Positions 5,240-13,226 of a DNA stretch of 24,843 nucleotides are shown piece by piece; position 1 is the first letter of the stretch, and every line of letters starts with the position of its first letter. A model generated the notes under the pieces. The model searched no databases and was not told the DNA's origin. It worked only from the letters and a program-made list of their open reading frames with translations. Position numbers and translations under genes: made by a program. Origin of the DNA: a virus; the IMG/VR virus record IMGVR_UViG_3300022890_000098, positions 1-24,843 of that record. The stretch is one strand, 5' to 3'.

Positions 5240-5695
5240 CTACCCTACCCCTTCTAAGTATGTTCTGAGGGCTTGTAGCCTATTTAACCAGCCTTTAAGG
5301 AACCTTCTATTACTACCTACTGCAATCGCTTTGTAAAAGGCTTCTCTACGATCTAAGTATGCTTCTAAGTTATTGTGTGAGGTGGCTAAGTATCTAGTGG
5401 CTCTGTGTACCCCACTATTTACTGCAAAGTCGAATAATGCAATGGCTACCTTTAGGGACTCTTTATTACAACCTGCTTTTAGCCAGTAATTATTGTAGTA
5501 AATATCTTTTACTTCTTTATTACTAATATCTTTTACAGGTCTATTAGGTATGTGTGTAGAACTACAATAGTTATCATAGGTCCTTTGAGTAATGCCCTTA
5601 TTAGTGGGACCACCCTTGTCATAACTATCATTGACGTAACCTCCCTCCCATCGTAGGGTGAAGGTTAGGGCTTTTATGAAGGACTCTGAGTACAT
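5240..5695 (-). CDS. Endolysin, GH108-type lysozyme (151 aa)
   Basis: Degrades peptidoglycan at the end of infection. The N-terminus (SFIKALTFTLRWEGGYVND) contains the family's catalytic glutamate in the EGGY motif (Glu17), followed by DKGGPTNKGITQRTY (about 26-40), a signature of the GH108 N-acetylmuramidase group. The C-terminal half, with NSGVHRATRYL (about 93-103) and RFLKGWLNR (about 130-138), matches the peptidoglycan-binding part usually joined to it. Length 151 is slightly short for the family (about 160-180). There is no signal peptide or signal anchor, so export needs a holin; the next gene is the nearest candidate. ATG 5695 has AAAGGG upstream. Confidence 0.9.
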   Translation of the reverse strand: MYSESFIKALTFTLRWEGGYVNDSYDKGGPTNKGITQRTYDNYCSSTHIPNRPVKDISNKEVKDIYYNNYWLKAGCNKESLKVAIALFDFAVNSGVHRATRYLATSHNNLEAYLDRREAFYKAIAVGSNRRFLKGWLNRLQALRTYLEGVG

Positions 5696-5737
5696 TAGTT
5701 ACCCTTTGTTATAAAAATAGATCGTTATTTCTGACAC

Positions 5738-6097
5738 CTACCTATTGGGGGCTAATACCTTAAGATCTACGGCATTGGTGGCGTTACTACGTACTGCGCG
5801 TATTCTAATAGCCTTTACGGGACTCTTTAGGTCACATTTGTAGACCTTATCAGAGACTAATACTGATACCCCTGGTCCAGCGTAGTCTTCAGTGTTATCA
5901 ATAAATACTGATCCATCAAGACTATCACTAATAGTAATATCCATAGCAGTAAGGGTACCAGTCTGAATGCTAAAACCTTTTTCAAAGTTACATTGACTAG
6001 AACTTAGTATAATATCGTTGTTGCCTGCATCAATGTCTGTCCCTGACATGGTACGGTACTGTGGGGGGTATGTGTGGGTTTGTGTGGCTGCTGCCAT
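5738..6097 (-). CDS. Beta-rich phage structural protein (119 aa)
   Basis: ATG 6097 follows CAAGGAGAATAATT. The protein is Thr/Ser/Asp-rich and predicted to be mainly beta strand, without membrane segments. The N-terminus is MAAATQTHTYPPQYRTMSG; the C-terminal part alternates short strands (VYKCDLKSPVKAIRIRAVRS). It resembles small virion decoration or accessory proteins. Located between the transglycosylase gene and the endolysin gene, 3 nt after the stop of the former. No specific family recognised. Confidence 0.7.
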   Translation of the reverse strand: MAAATQTHTYPPQYRTMSGTDIDAGNNDIILSSSQCNFEKGFSIQTGTLTAMDITISDSLDGSVFIDNTEDYAGPGVSVLVSDKVYKCDLKSPVKAIRIRAVRSNATNAVDLKVLAPNR

Positions 6098-6099
6098 AA

Positions 6100-7848
6100 T
6101 TATTCTCCTTGTTTCATGAATTGTGGTAAGAGTGTACTTAATATACGTAGTAGTTCAGGGTTCTCTAGGGCACTACCTGCTGCACCCATTCCTGTAAAGC
6201 CTGGGACTGTTTGTCCAGCTAGCATGGCTGCGGTAGTAGCACCTCCTATGACGGGGCCACCTACTGCCCCTGCTCCACCACCTGCTGTTACTGCGGGGAC
6301 TACTTTAGCAAATAGGGACCATGCTGAGGGTTTCTTAGACATTTGTTTATTTAGTGCTGCGGTTAGGGCTATGTGTTTGGCCTCTTGTTCATTTAAGAGC
6401 CTTACTGTATCATCTGTATTATCTTCAATTAGCTTCTTTACTTTATTAGCAATCTTGGCTGTATTCTTGGCATACGCGGAGCCTTTCATTTTACCTGTTG
6501 CTGAGTAGGCATCAGTGTATAATGCTCTTTTAATTACATTTAATTCGTAAGGTTGTAAATGTCCTGTTTGCATTAGTCTATCAGCTAAGTAATTTAATTG
6601 GTCTACTACTTCTTGAGGGGCTCTGTCAGATATTGCTTCTTTAGCAGTTTGTCTAACCATATCTGGTGTTAAAGTATCTTTAGGTATCTTTACGTTTACT
6701 TTACCATATTTATTTAGGGTTTCTTGTAATCTCTTTTCTGTTTCAGCATACATTGCTTTATTCTTATTAGCTAGGGACTTCATAGATTTAGTCCAACCGA
6801 ATACTTTATTTATCCATTTACCAATGTTGGTCTTTCCAATGGTTATGTCTCCGGCTTTATTTGCTAGGGCTTTTACGCTGGCTACGATGGGTTTTAAGAC
6901 TACTGGTATTGCTCCACCTATAATGGCTGATGTGGCTACGCTACTAGGGGTTGCTTCGGGGTCGAAGCCTCCTTCTACTAAAGCTCCTACGGAAGCACCT
7001 TCTACTACATTCTTACCTAAACCTAGTAATCCTTTAATAATCTTAGGGAAATCTTTAGACTTAGTGGCTAACTTCTGTAGGGCTGGTATTGCCTTCATTA
7101 TTTGTTGCCCAGCCATTCGGGGTATTGCTACTGCACCACCTGCTATACCTTCCCCACCCATACCTAAGGTAGTAGCTACGCCTATATCCCTCTCCGATAG
7201 CCCTGTTTGCTTCATTAGACTTTGTTGCATCCTACCTACTAAATCTAGTTCTTTGTCCTGTGACGGGGCTTGTACGGCTTCCTGGGGGGCTTCTTGTAGG
7301 GGTTGGGTAGATACATCGAACATACCTTCTGGTATATCTATGTCCTCTATTGTTACTAGTCTCTTCTCTCTATTCTCTTTAGCTTTAATGGAGTGGCCTA
7401 GTACTGAGGGTATCCATTTCTTTCTATCTTTGGGGGCAGGGTAACCTCTTAGGGCTTTATTCATATTGTCGGGGTGTTTATCCATGCCCTTCTTTAATAG
7501 AGCGATACCGGCTCTAATGTTCTCATCGGGTATGTCTCTATTGTAGCCTAGACCTACGGCTGTGGGTTTGGTTACTTGCATAGTACCACGTACACCTGTA
7601 GGACTTACTGCTTTGGGATCGAAGCCTGATTCTTGAAAAGCTACTCCGGCGGCTATGTCGGGATCTAGGCCCATTTGGTGTGCAGCGGTCCTTACGCGGT
7701 ATTCTTCTAGTTCTCTACCTGCGGGGGCTAGGCTAGGTCTTAATAGGGGGTCGCTGTATGAGTCTGGTAGCTTAGTAGGTAGTGCAGTAGAGGCATCGTC
7801 TAGGCCTACTCCATACTGTACTTCCATTTGTCTTAGGTAGTCACTCAT
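6100..7848 (-). CDS. Virion lytic transglycosylase / internal ejection protein (582 aa)
   Basis: Residues about 53-165 are an SLT-type lytic transglycosylase domain: AAHQMGLDPDIAAGVAFQES with catalytic Glu73 in QESGF, then VSPTGVRGTMQVTKPTA (81-97), NIRAGIALL (110-118) and a GYPAP in place of the usual Tyr-Asn-Ala-Gly. It cleaves peptidoglycan locally during DNA injection. The central part (about 225-330) is glycine/alanine-rich and hydrophobic, a feature of ejection proteins that enter the host envelope. The C-terminal third is charged and helical, then another Gly/Ala-rich stretch (VPAVTAGGGAGAVGGPV). The ATG overlaps the stop of the preceding gene (TAATG). It is one of four neighbouring virion-internal proteins (6100-10084). 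Confidence 0.85.
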   Translation of the reverse strand: MSDYLRQMEVQYGVGLDDASTALPTKLPDSYSDPLLRPSLAPAGRELEEYRVRTAAHQMGLDPDIAAGVAFQESGFDPKAVSPTGVRGTMQVTKPTAVGLGYNRDIPDENIRAGIALLKKGMDKHPDNMNKALRGYPAPKDRKKWIPSVLGHSIKAKENREKRLVTIEDIDIPEGMFDVSTQPLQEAPQEAVQAPSQDKELDLVGRMQQSLMKQTGLSERDIGVATTLGMGGEGIAGGAVAIPRMAGQQIMKAIPALQKLATKSKDFPKIIKGLLGLGKNVVEGASVGALVEGGFDPEATPSSVATSAIIGGAIPVVLKPIVASVKALANKAGDITIGKTNIGKWINKVFGWTKSMKSLANKNKAMYAETEKRLQETLNKYGKVNVKIPKDTLTPDMVRQTAKEAISDRAPQEVVDQLNYLADRLMQTGHLQPYELNVIKRALYTDAYSATGKMKGSAYAKNTAKIANKVKKLIEDNTDDTVRLLNEQEAKHIALTAALNKQMSKKPSAWSLFAKVVPAVTAGGGAGAVGGPVIGGATTAAMLAGQTVPGFTGMGAAGSALENPELLRILSTLLPQFMKQGE

Positions 7849-9140
7849 TATTTGTTACCTTTTAGTTTGAGATTAGGGGAGTCTAGTAATGCTATGTTTA
7901 GGTATTCGAATAGCTTTGCATTTTGGGGGTCAGCGAATATCATTAGTTCTGATTTATTGTCTATTGCTCTTTTGATTAGTTGGGCCTTTAGGACTTTGTA
8001 TGCTCTTACTTGGTCTATGTCCATACCTTCTCTGTAGGCCACTTCTATGTTACCAGCTTTGTGTGCTTTACGCATTATTCTGTCGTATTGGTTCCATAGG
8101 GTAGTGTTGTGGAGCATTGTTACACCTCGTTTAAACATCTTAGGGTCATCCCATTCACTAGGCATTGCTGACTTGATCCACTGTAGCTCTCTGAAACCGT
8201 ACTGGACACCTGATTGGGTTTTAACGGCTTTCATTACCATCTTCTTTATACCCCTCATTTGTTGTAATTGCTCATTGGTGTACATGCCCATTGTTGCACC
8301 TATTCTTGCACTTACAGGGGATTTACCCATTACTGCTGATAGTACGTTTTGTTCTATTCCTGAGTTTAGCTGGTCTAATGAGAAGCGTAGGGCTGATATT
8401 GCTTCTCTACCATCTGTTAGGGACTTCTCTTCTCCTACCTTCCACTTCTCTCTACCTATTCTAGATTTTTCTTCTGCTAAGTCTGCTTGTCTATTTCTAT
8501 ACATTTCATCTAATTCTATGTCACGTTGGGTTTTAGCTTGGGCTTTCGCTTGGGGAGATTGGTAGTCTTGTACTGCTAGCATCTTCAGTATGTCGTTGAG
8601 GGGGTTTGCTTCAGCGGATCTTTGTGAGGCTTGGCTAGTTACTACCTTTTCGGCTAAGTCTGGTCTGAATTCTGCTAGTCTCTGTAGGAACTCAGGGGAT
8701 TGTAGGTCTGGGGGCCCTTGAGGGGCTTGGGGGGACTGTATTGCTACTTCTGGGGAGAGTGCTGCGGATTCTGCTAATAGTGATGGATCTATGGGGGACT
8801 GTAGGGATTGGGGTAATCCTTGCTGTACTGGTTGTTGGGCTATGTTTACTGGTTGTTCAAAATTGTTTAGTACTCCTGGTAGTCCTCCTCCTTGTATTAG
8901 GTTTGCTACTTCGTCGGGTAGGTCTGCTGTGTGAGGGTTGGAGGCTAGTGCTTTTTGTAGGTCTTCGGTCATTCGTTCATTTTGGAGGTATGCACTGCCC
9001 AACTTGAAGGGTAGTCCGAAGTCTACGTTTTGACCAGTGATTAGTGGACCTGCTATTTGGCCTAATGCACCTAGTACACCTAATAGTGTTTCACCTATCT
9101 TACCACCTGGTTTGGATTTTTTATCTTTATCGTCGGCCAT
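7848..9140 (-). CDS. Probable internal virion protein (430 aa)
   Basis: ATG 9140 preceded by AAAGGATAG. The N-terminus is lysine-rich, then a Gly/Leu-rich hydrophobic stretch (IGETLLGVLGALGQIAGPLI). A long Pro/Gln-rich low-complexity region follows (about residues 95-160, with repeated Q-S-P and P-Q-A-P), then charged helices (about 200-300) and a final helical domain. No enzyme motif. Such length, composition and position, just upstream of the transglycosylase, match the ejection proteins of podoviruses (P22 gp7/gp20/gp16 or T7 gp14-16 in role, not in detectable sequence). Role inferred. Confidence 0.75.
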   Translation of the reverse strand: MADDKDKKSKPGGKIGETLLGVLGALGQIAGPLITGQNVDFGLPFKLGSAYLQNERMTEDLQKALASNPHTADLPDEVANLIQGGGLPGVLNNFEQPVNIAQQPVQQGLPQSLQSPIDPSLLAESAALSPEVAIQSPQAPQGPPDLQSPEFLQRLAEFRPDLAEKVVTSQASQRSAEANPLNDILKMLAVQDYQSPQAKAQAKTQRDIELDEMYRNRQADLAEEKSRIGREKWKVGEEKSLTDGREAISALRFSLDQLNSGIEQNVLSAVMGKSPVSARIGATMGMYTNEQLQQMRGIKKMVMKAVKTQSGVQYGFRELQWIKSAMPSEWDDPKMFKRGVTMLHNTTLWNQYDRIMRKAHKAGNIEVAYREGMDIDQVRAYKVLKAQLIKRAIDNKSELMIFADPQNAKLFEYLNIALLDSPNLKLKGNK

Positions 9141-9149
9141 GACTATCCT

Positions 9150-9758
9150 TTATATGAATGATTTATTGGTAGATTCTGTACCACTCTCTGATATGGTTCT
9201 ACTGCCAGCACGTTTGTCACCTCTAGCTACTTGGCCCATTTGTATTAGGGTTTGGAGGAGGTTGGTGCCTTGCCCTAGCTGTTGTATCTGAGTTTGTCTA
9301 CCAGCTAGTTTATCTCTGTTTATTCCAGATATCATGCTTTGTCTGGCAATGTCTTGCATGCGTTGCTGTTCAATGCCAGTAGCTCGTAGTTGGTTACCTG
9401 CGGCTGCTCCGCTTAGTGCTGATTGTCTGTTTAGTATGTTTAGGAGGGCTGCGTTATTGCCTGTACCTGCTGTGTTTAAGACATTGGCTGTTTGTTGGCC
9501 TCTAGTGTTCTGTTGGGCTTTGATGTTTTGTATGCCCTTACTAATGGTGTTTTGGACTACGGGGTCTAAGCCTGTGGAGTATATGGGGGCTTCCTTTAGG
9601 CCGAGAGGGGTGTTCTGTAGGTTTTGGTATTGCTGATATATGTCTTTGTAGCCTTGTCCGAAAGGGGTAGTGTAGGGCTCTAAGCCTGTAGGGGTTGTAC
9701 TGCCTGTTTCAGTAGTAGTACCTCTTTTGGAATAATCTGAACTGGTTGATCCACCCAT
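9150..9758 (-). CDS. Probable internal virion protein, Gln/Thr-rich (202 aa)
   Basis: ATG 9758 follows AAGGAGAATTAAC. Thr/Ser/Gly-rich N-terminus (SSDYSKRGTTTETGSTTP), a central Gln-rich helical part (KGIQNIKAQQNTRGQQT, then GNQLRATGIEQQRMQDIA), and a Ser/Thr-rich tail. No Cys, no membrane segment. Proteins of this size and composition commonly sit among podovirus ejection proteins and form part of the internal core or the DNA-injection channel. Third of four consecutive genes of this class. Confidence 0.7.
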   Translation of the reverse strand: MGGSTSSDYSKRGTTTETGSTTPTGLEPYTTPFGQGYKDIYQQYQNLQNTPLGLKEAPIYSTGLDPVVQNTISKGIQNIKAQQNTRGQQTANVLNTAGTGNNAALLNILNRQSALSGAAAGNQLRATGIEQQRMQDIARQSMISGINRDKLAGRQTQIQQLGQGTNLLQTLIQMGQVARGDKRAGSRTISESGTESTNKSFI

Positions 9759-9769
9759 GTTAATTCTCC

Positions 9770-10084
9770 TTAATATTTAAATTTTAATGCATCTAGTAAT
9801 GAAGGGTTGCTTAGTTGTCCTGTAGCTCTATCGAATGTGGGGTTTATGGCTGCACTTACAGGAGTAGTTATACCTGGGTCTGCGCTAGCTAGTTGTCCAC
9901 CTAAGTAGGCTCCACCTACTCCTTGGGCACCGCCCATTAGCATGTCTACTAATGTGCCTCCACTCTTTAAGCCTTGTAGGGCACCCATGCCTCCTGCGGC
10001 AGCGGCTCCTCCTATGGGGCCTCCTGCGGCTGTGGCGGCTGCGGTTAGTCCTAATTTACCTATACTTTTAAGGAATCCACCCAT
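9770..10084 (-). CDS. Gly/Ala-rich small virion protein (104 aa)
   Basis: Starts MGGFLKSIGKLG after CAGGAGTATAAATC. Residues about 14-65 are dominated by Gly and Ala with hydrophobic character (TAAATAAGGPIGGAAAAGGMG), suited to membrane insertion or helix packing. The C-terminus is more polar. In podoviruses such glycine-zipper proteins are ejected first and help to form the channel through the cell envelope. It overlaps the acetyltransferase-like gene by 25 nt in another frame. Confidence 0.7.
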   Translation of the reverse strand: MGGFLKSIGKLGLTAAATAAGGPIGGAAAAGGMGALQGLKSGGTLVDMLMGGAQGVGGAYLGGQLASADPGITTPVSAAINPTFDRATGQLSNPSLLDALKFKY

Positions 10085-10641
10085 GATTTATACTCCTGTG
10101 TCCATTTGTCTTTATTTTTGTTGTAGTAGTAAGCACTCATTGAGTACCTTAGTTCGTTTTGGAACTTACCATTCATAAAGCACTCTTGTAACATTTTACC
10201 TTCTCTGAAGAAGCCTGTCTTTTCTAGGCATCTCTTTAAACTCTCGTTAGACTCTAGTATCTCTATTATTACTTTGTTGTAACCTTGTCTGTTGAATATG
10301 TAGTCCATTAGTATTATCATTACTTCATTAGTTAGGCGTTTATTTTGTTGTTCTTTATCTATTATTATACCTATGTAACAGGCTTTATTCTTTTTGAAAC
10401 AGGGTACTAATTGAGCTAAACCTATTACGGAGTTGTCTGTTAGGGAATGGGCCATGAATACTTCACCACCTATTACATTGTTATAGTTCTGGAAGTCGGC
10501 TTCGGTGAACATTCTTGTAAACTGTCGGAAGAAGCCTTTGTAGTCTTCATTGTAGAACCATTGAGCTATGTTGGTCCAGTATTTACTCTCGAAAGGGAGT
10601 AACTGTATTGTTGTTCCTTTTAGCATTATCTTGTTATCCAT
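10060..10641 (-). CDS. GNAT-fold acetyltransferase-like protein with degenerate cofactor loop (193 aa)
   Basis: The protein follows the RimJ/RimL layout: LLPFESKYWTNIAQWF near the N-terminus, YIGIIIDKEQQNKRLTNEVM (about 89-108) at motif A, and LESNESLKRCLEKTGF (about 129-144) plus REGKM at motif B. The family transfers acetyl groups to amines. Here the cofactor loop, normally R/Q-G-x-G-x-A, reads Q-N-K-R-L-T, so both conserved glycines are missing. It may not bind acetyl-CoA and could have been reused as a structural part, or it binds differently. ATG 10641 has TTGGAGAACAG upstream. It sits between appendage and ejection genes and its 3' end overlaps the next gene by 25 nt, so it is firmly in the late operon. 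GNAT-like genes beside tail genes are known from other podoviruses, role unclear. Confidence 0.8.
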   Translation of the reverse strand: MDNKIMLKGTTIQLLPFESKYWTNIAQWFYNEDYKGFFRQFTRMFTEADFQNYNNVIGGEVFMAHSLTDNSVIGLAQLVPCFKKNKACYIGIIIDKEQQNKRLTNEVMIILMDYIFNRQGYNKVIIEILESNESLKRCLEKTGFFREGKMLQECFMNGKFQNELRYSMSAYYYNKNKDKWTQEYKSWVDSLKV

Positions 10642-10658
10642 TTAACTGTTCTCCAATA

Positions 10659-11654
10659 TTACCTCTTTATCTCCATTATACCGCTTCGAATGCTTATGCT
10701 ACAGTCTGCTACTGCTGAACCCCATGTGAGGCTTAGTATTAGGTCTTTAGAGGTTGTAGTGTCTATTACTATTGCTGCACTATTGGCTATGCCTGTGGCT
10801 CCTATGCCCATTCCTCTGTTAGCGGGGGAAGTGTTACTGTTCCAGGCTATTGTACCTTGGGCTTCCATTGTTCCGGTAGCCCCTATTGATATGCAGGTTA
10901 GGAGGAAGTCTAGTTTTATTTGGCTGTTTACTAGGCTTACTGTGGGAGTTATTGCCCCACTGTCTAATAGGACTGTTCCGGCTACACCACCTAGTTTTAC
11001 TTCTACTTGAATAGTGGCGGGGGCTGCACCTGGGGTGCCCATTAGTCCATAGAAAGAGCCTTTAATGGTTGTTCCTGCTTTTAAGAAGTTTGCGGGTACT
11101 GTTATAGTTGTACCTGTTACTACTGTTTCTGTTGCATCATTGGCAATGGTAATGGGTGTGGTTAATATTTTGCTCACCAGAGGGGCTGAGAGGTCCGTCA
11201 GTGTACGAACGGTAGCTTTGTAGGGGTAACCAGTGCTGGTGGTTACTGAGTGGTATCCTGAGCCTGTGTTGGAGTTTGATACCTTGTGGGTGTCTCCTGT
11301 ACCTGCGTTTACTAGTTCTTCTATGCTTACTGAGCTAGCTGCATTCGTTAGGCTACGGTATACTAAGGGGGCGTTGATCTGTATGGCTGCGCTGGTAATG
11401 TAGTCACCGTATTTACTAGTAGCCATTACACTGCTTACTGATAGGCTTCTATTGTGGTTGGCTGAGTCAGCTATTACCCACGTGTGCTTACCTGTCCAGG
11501 GGAATGTGGCTGTTAGGTCTACGTTGCTAGGGCCTGTGTTAGTGCCGTTGAGCCATGTTTTTATGTCATTGTATCTGACTAGTACTACTTGACCATCGGC
11601 ATCTGCTGTGTCATTGTCAAATAGAGCGTCGGCATTGGAGTATGAGAATACCAT
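10659..11654 (-). CDS. Virion appendage / tail-fibre protein (331 aa)
   Basis: ATG 11654 after AAAGGACAATAAC. N-terminal region begins MVFSYSNADALFDN and contains a Trp segment (DIKTWLNG), then a long Thr/Ser/Gly/Ala-rich beta region. The C-terminal half (TITVPANFLKAGTTIKGSFY, GTVLLDSGAI, DLILSLTWGSAVADCSISI) has the alternating pattern of a jelly-roll-type fibre head. No enzymatic motif. It lies between the propeller-like appendage gene and the acetyltransferase-like gene. Probably a fibre or spike; exact place on the particle unknown. Confidence 0.75.
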   Translation of the reverse strand: MVFSYSNADALFDNDTADADGQVVLVRYNDIKTWLNGTNTGPSNVDLTATFPWTGKHTWVIADSANHNRSLSVSSVMATSKYGDYITSAAIQINAPLVYRSLTNAASSVSIEELVNAGTGDTHKVSNSNTGSGYHSVTTSTGYPYKATVRTLTDLSAPLVSKILTTPITIANDATETVVTGTTITVPANFLKAGTTIKGSFYGLMGTPGAAPATIQVEVKLGGVAGTVLLDSGAITPTVSLVNSQIKLDFLLTCISIGATGTMEAQGTIAWNSNTSPANRGMGIGATGIANSAAIVIDTTTSKDLILSLTWGSAVADCSISIRSGIMEIKR

Positions 11655-11665
11655 GTTATTGTCCT

Positions 11666-13225
11666 TTATTCGTAGTCAGTAAAGTCTATGGTAGAGAATT
11701 CAAAGTTGGAGTAATCCCCAGAGGCGGGGTTTCTAATGAATAGTAGGGAACCATCTGTTTCATTACAGGCAAAGCTATTCATGTATTGGCTACCTACACC
11801 TGTTGAAGCTACGGGAGTGAAGAAGTTTATTACTTCGCTGGTTGTGGGGTCGTAGCGGAGTACGATGGTTGCAGCCATTGGTCCATTTACTAGGTTGGTT
11901 TGGGGGAATACTATGTATATGTATGTACCGTCTGATATTATTGTGTTTAAGAAGTAAGTTGTGTAGGGAATGCTTACGGGTACGAATGTGAAGGTGTAAG
12001 GGGTTGTGGTGTTTATTTTTACTATTCCAGTGCAGTAGGTTACTGTGCCACCATTGGTGTCGTGGGCTTGAGAATATTGTACGGGTACATGTACATAGCC
12101 ATTTAAGAATATGCCATCGTGAGCTGAGAAGGCAGAGGTACTGGTTAGGGTATCAGTTAGTGTGAATAGAGGGGCAGCGGTGGTTGCATCTATTATATCT
12201 ACTCTGAATATTTCGGCTGCGGCTTTATAGTTGTTGTCCACTATTACGAATAGGGCACCGTTGGTAGTGCCACTAGCGGGGACATATATTATGTCCCCTA
12301 AGTAGTTTAGTTGTCCTGCTCCTGATGTTATTAGGTTTATTTGAGATATGGCACCTGATGATTTAGTTACACGTACTAGAGTAGCTTTACGGTCGGTGCT
12401 TGCTCCTGATAGGTAATACATGTAGGTACCATCTACAAATAGGCTACTACTGCATTTATGGGTAGACTCTCCTGGGAATATGTTTAGCCAGGAGTCTGTT
12501 ACTGCGAAGGTGGCTGTATCTACTTCGTATATATTACTGGTAGCTGTTCCAGTATCACCACTTACTAGTACGTATACATGACTACCATAGTTGTAAATAT
12601 CTACTACATCTCTGGTAGCACAGGTAGCAGTGAAGTCTATGTAGTCTACTGTTCCGGTAGTTCTATTGATTCTCCAAAGTATTTGACCTGCACTACCTAT
12701 TACATAGAAATTCTCTGAACCTGCTAGTACTCTATTGTAAGTATTGGTAGGGGGGCCACCTATGGCGCATGGGTTTGGGAGTATGCTGGATCGTAGGGCT
12801 AGGGGTTTGTATTGTACTACTACTTCCTCTATGTATGATATTTCTTGGATTACTGTTTCGGTGGTTATTGTGTCGGTGTCTTTGTAGCCTGGGCCACCTA
12901 CTTCTTTTAGAGTGGCATTGGTTATGGCGGGACCGAACATTATTAGTACCTTGTAGGCTACTTGGGGTTTAGTGCTTCTTATGTCTATGTACTTGTCGCT
13001 TATTTCTTGGAAGTATACATCCCCTATTAGGGGGATACAAAGTACGGGTCTTGTGCTGCCTGAGTGGATTACTAGATTTTGGAGGTCGGAGTCTTGGGTT
13101 ACGCCTTCTAGTATTCTTACGTTCATATTATCAAGAGATACGTTACCACATAGGGTACCTTTAATAGATTCGAAGTTCTCGTCTATTGTCTTATCTGATT
13201 TTATTGTTTCTATTATTGGGCGCAT
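11666..13225 (-). CDS. Virion appendage protein with adaptor N-terminus and propeller-like repeats (519 aa)
   Basis: The N-terminal 100 residues (SLDNMNVRILEGVTQ, then a Pro-rich strand region) match the short adaptor domain that many phage fibres use to dock on the virion. The remaining 400 residues show several strand groups with recurring patterns such as DGTYMYYLSGAS, NGYVHVPVQYS and DGTYIYIVFPQ spaced at about 40-60 residues, as in a beta-propeller. It may bind a host surface polymer or protein. ATG 13225 overlaps the 3' neighbourhood of the tail-hub gene (stop 2 nt away); the AGGA site is rather far upstream, so coupling to the previous gene is likely. Confidence 0.75.
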   Translation of the reverse strand: MRPIIETIKSDKTIDENFESIKGTLCGNVSLDNMNVRILEGVTQDSDLQNLVIHSGSTRPVLCIPLIGDVYFQEISDKYIDIRSTKPQVAYKVLIMFGPAITNATLKEVGGPGYKDTDTITTETVIQEISYIEEVVVQYKPLALRSSILPNPCAIGGPPTNTYNRVLAGSENFYVIGSAGQILWRINRTTGTVDYIDFTATCATRDVVDIYNYGSHVYVLVSGDTGTATSNIYEVDTATFAVTDSWLNIFPGESTHKCSSSLFVDGTYMYYLSGASTDRKATLVRVTKSSGAISQINLITSGAGQLNYLGDIIYVPASGTTNGALFVIVDNNYKAAAEIFRVDIIDATTAAPLFTLTDTLTSTSAFSAHDGIFLNGYVHVPVQYSQAHDTNGGTVTYCTGIVKINTTTPYTFTFVPVSIPYTTYFLNTIISDGTYIYIVFPQTNLVNGPMAATIVLRYDPTTSEVINFFTPVASTGVGSQYMNSFACNETDGSLLFIRNPASGDYSNFEFSTIDFTDYE

Positions 13226-13226
13226 G

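Noticed and set aside
6824-7444. 206-codon open frame on the plus strand
   Set aside because: Lies fully antisense to the transglycosylase gene, has no ribosome site, and the protein is a shadow of the A/C-biased coding strand.
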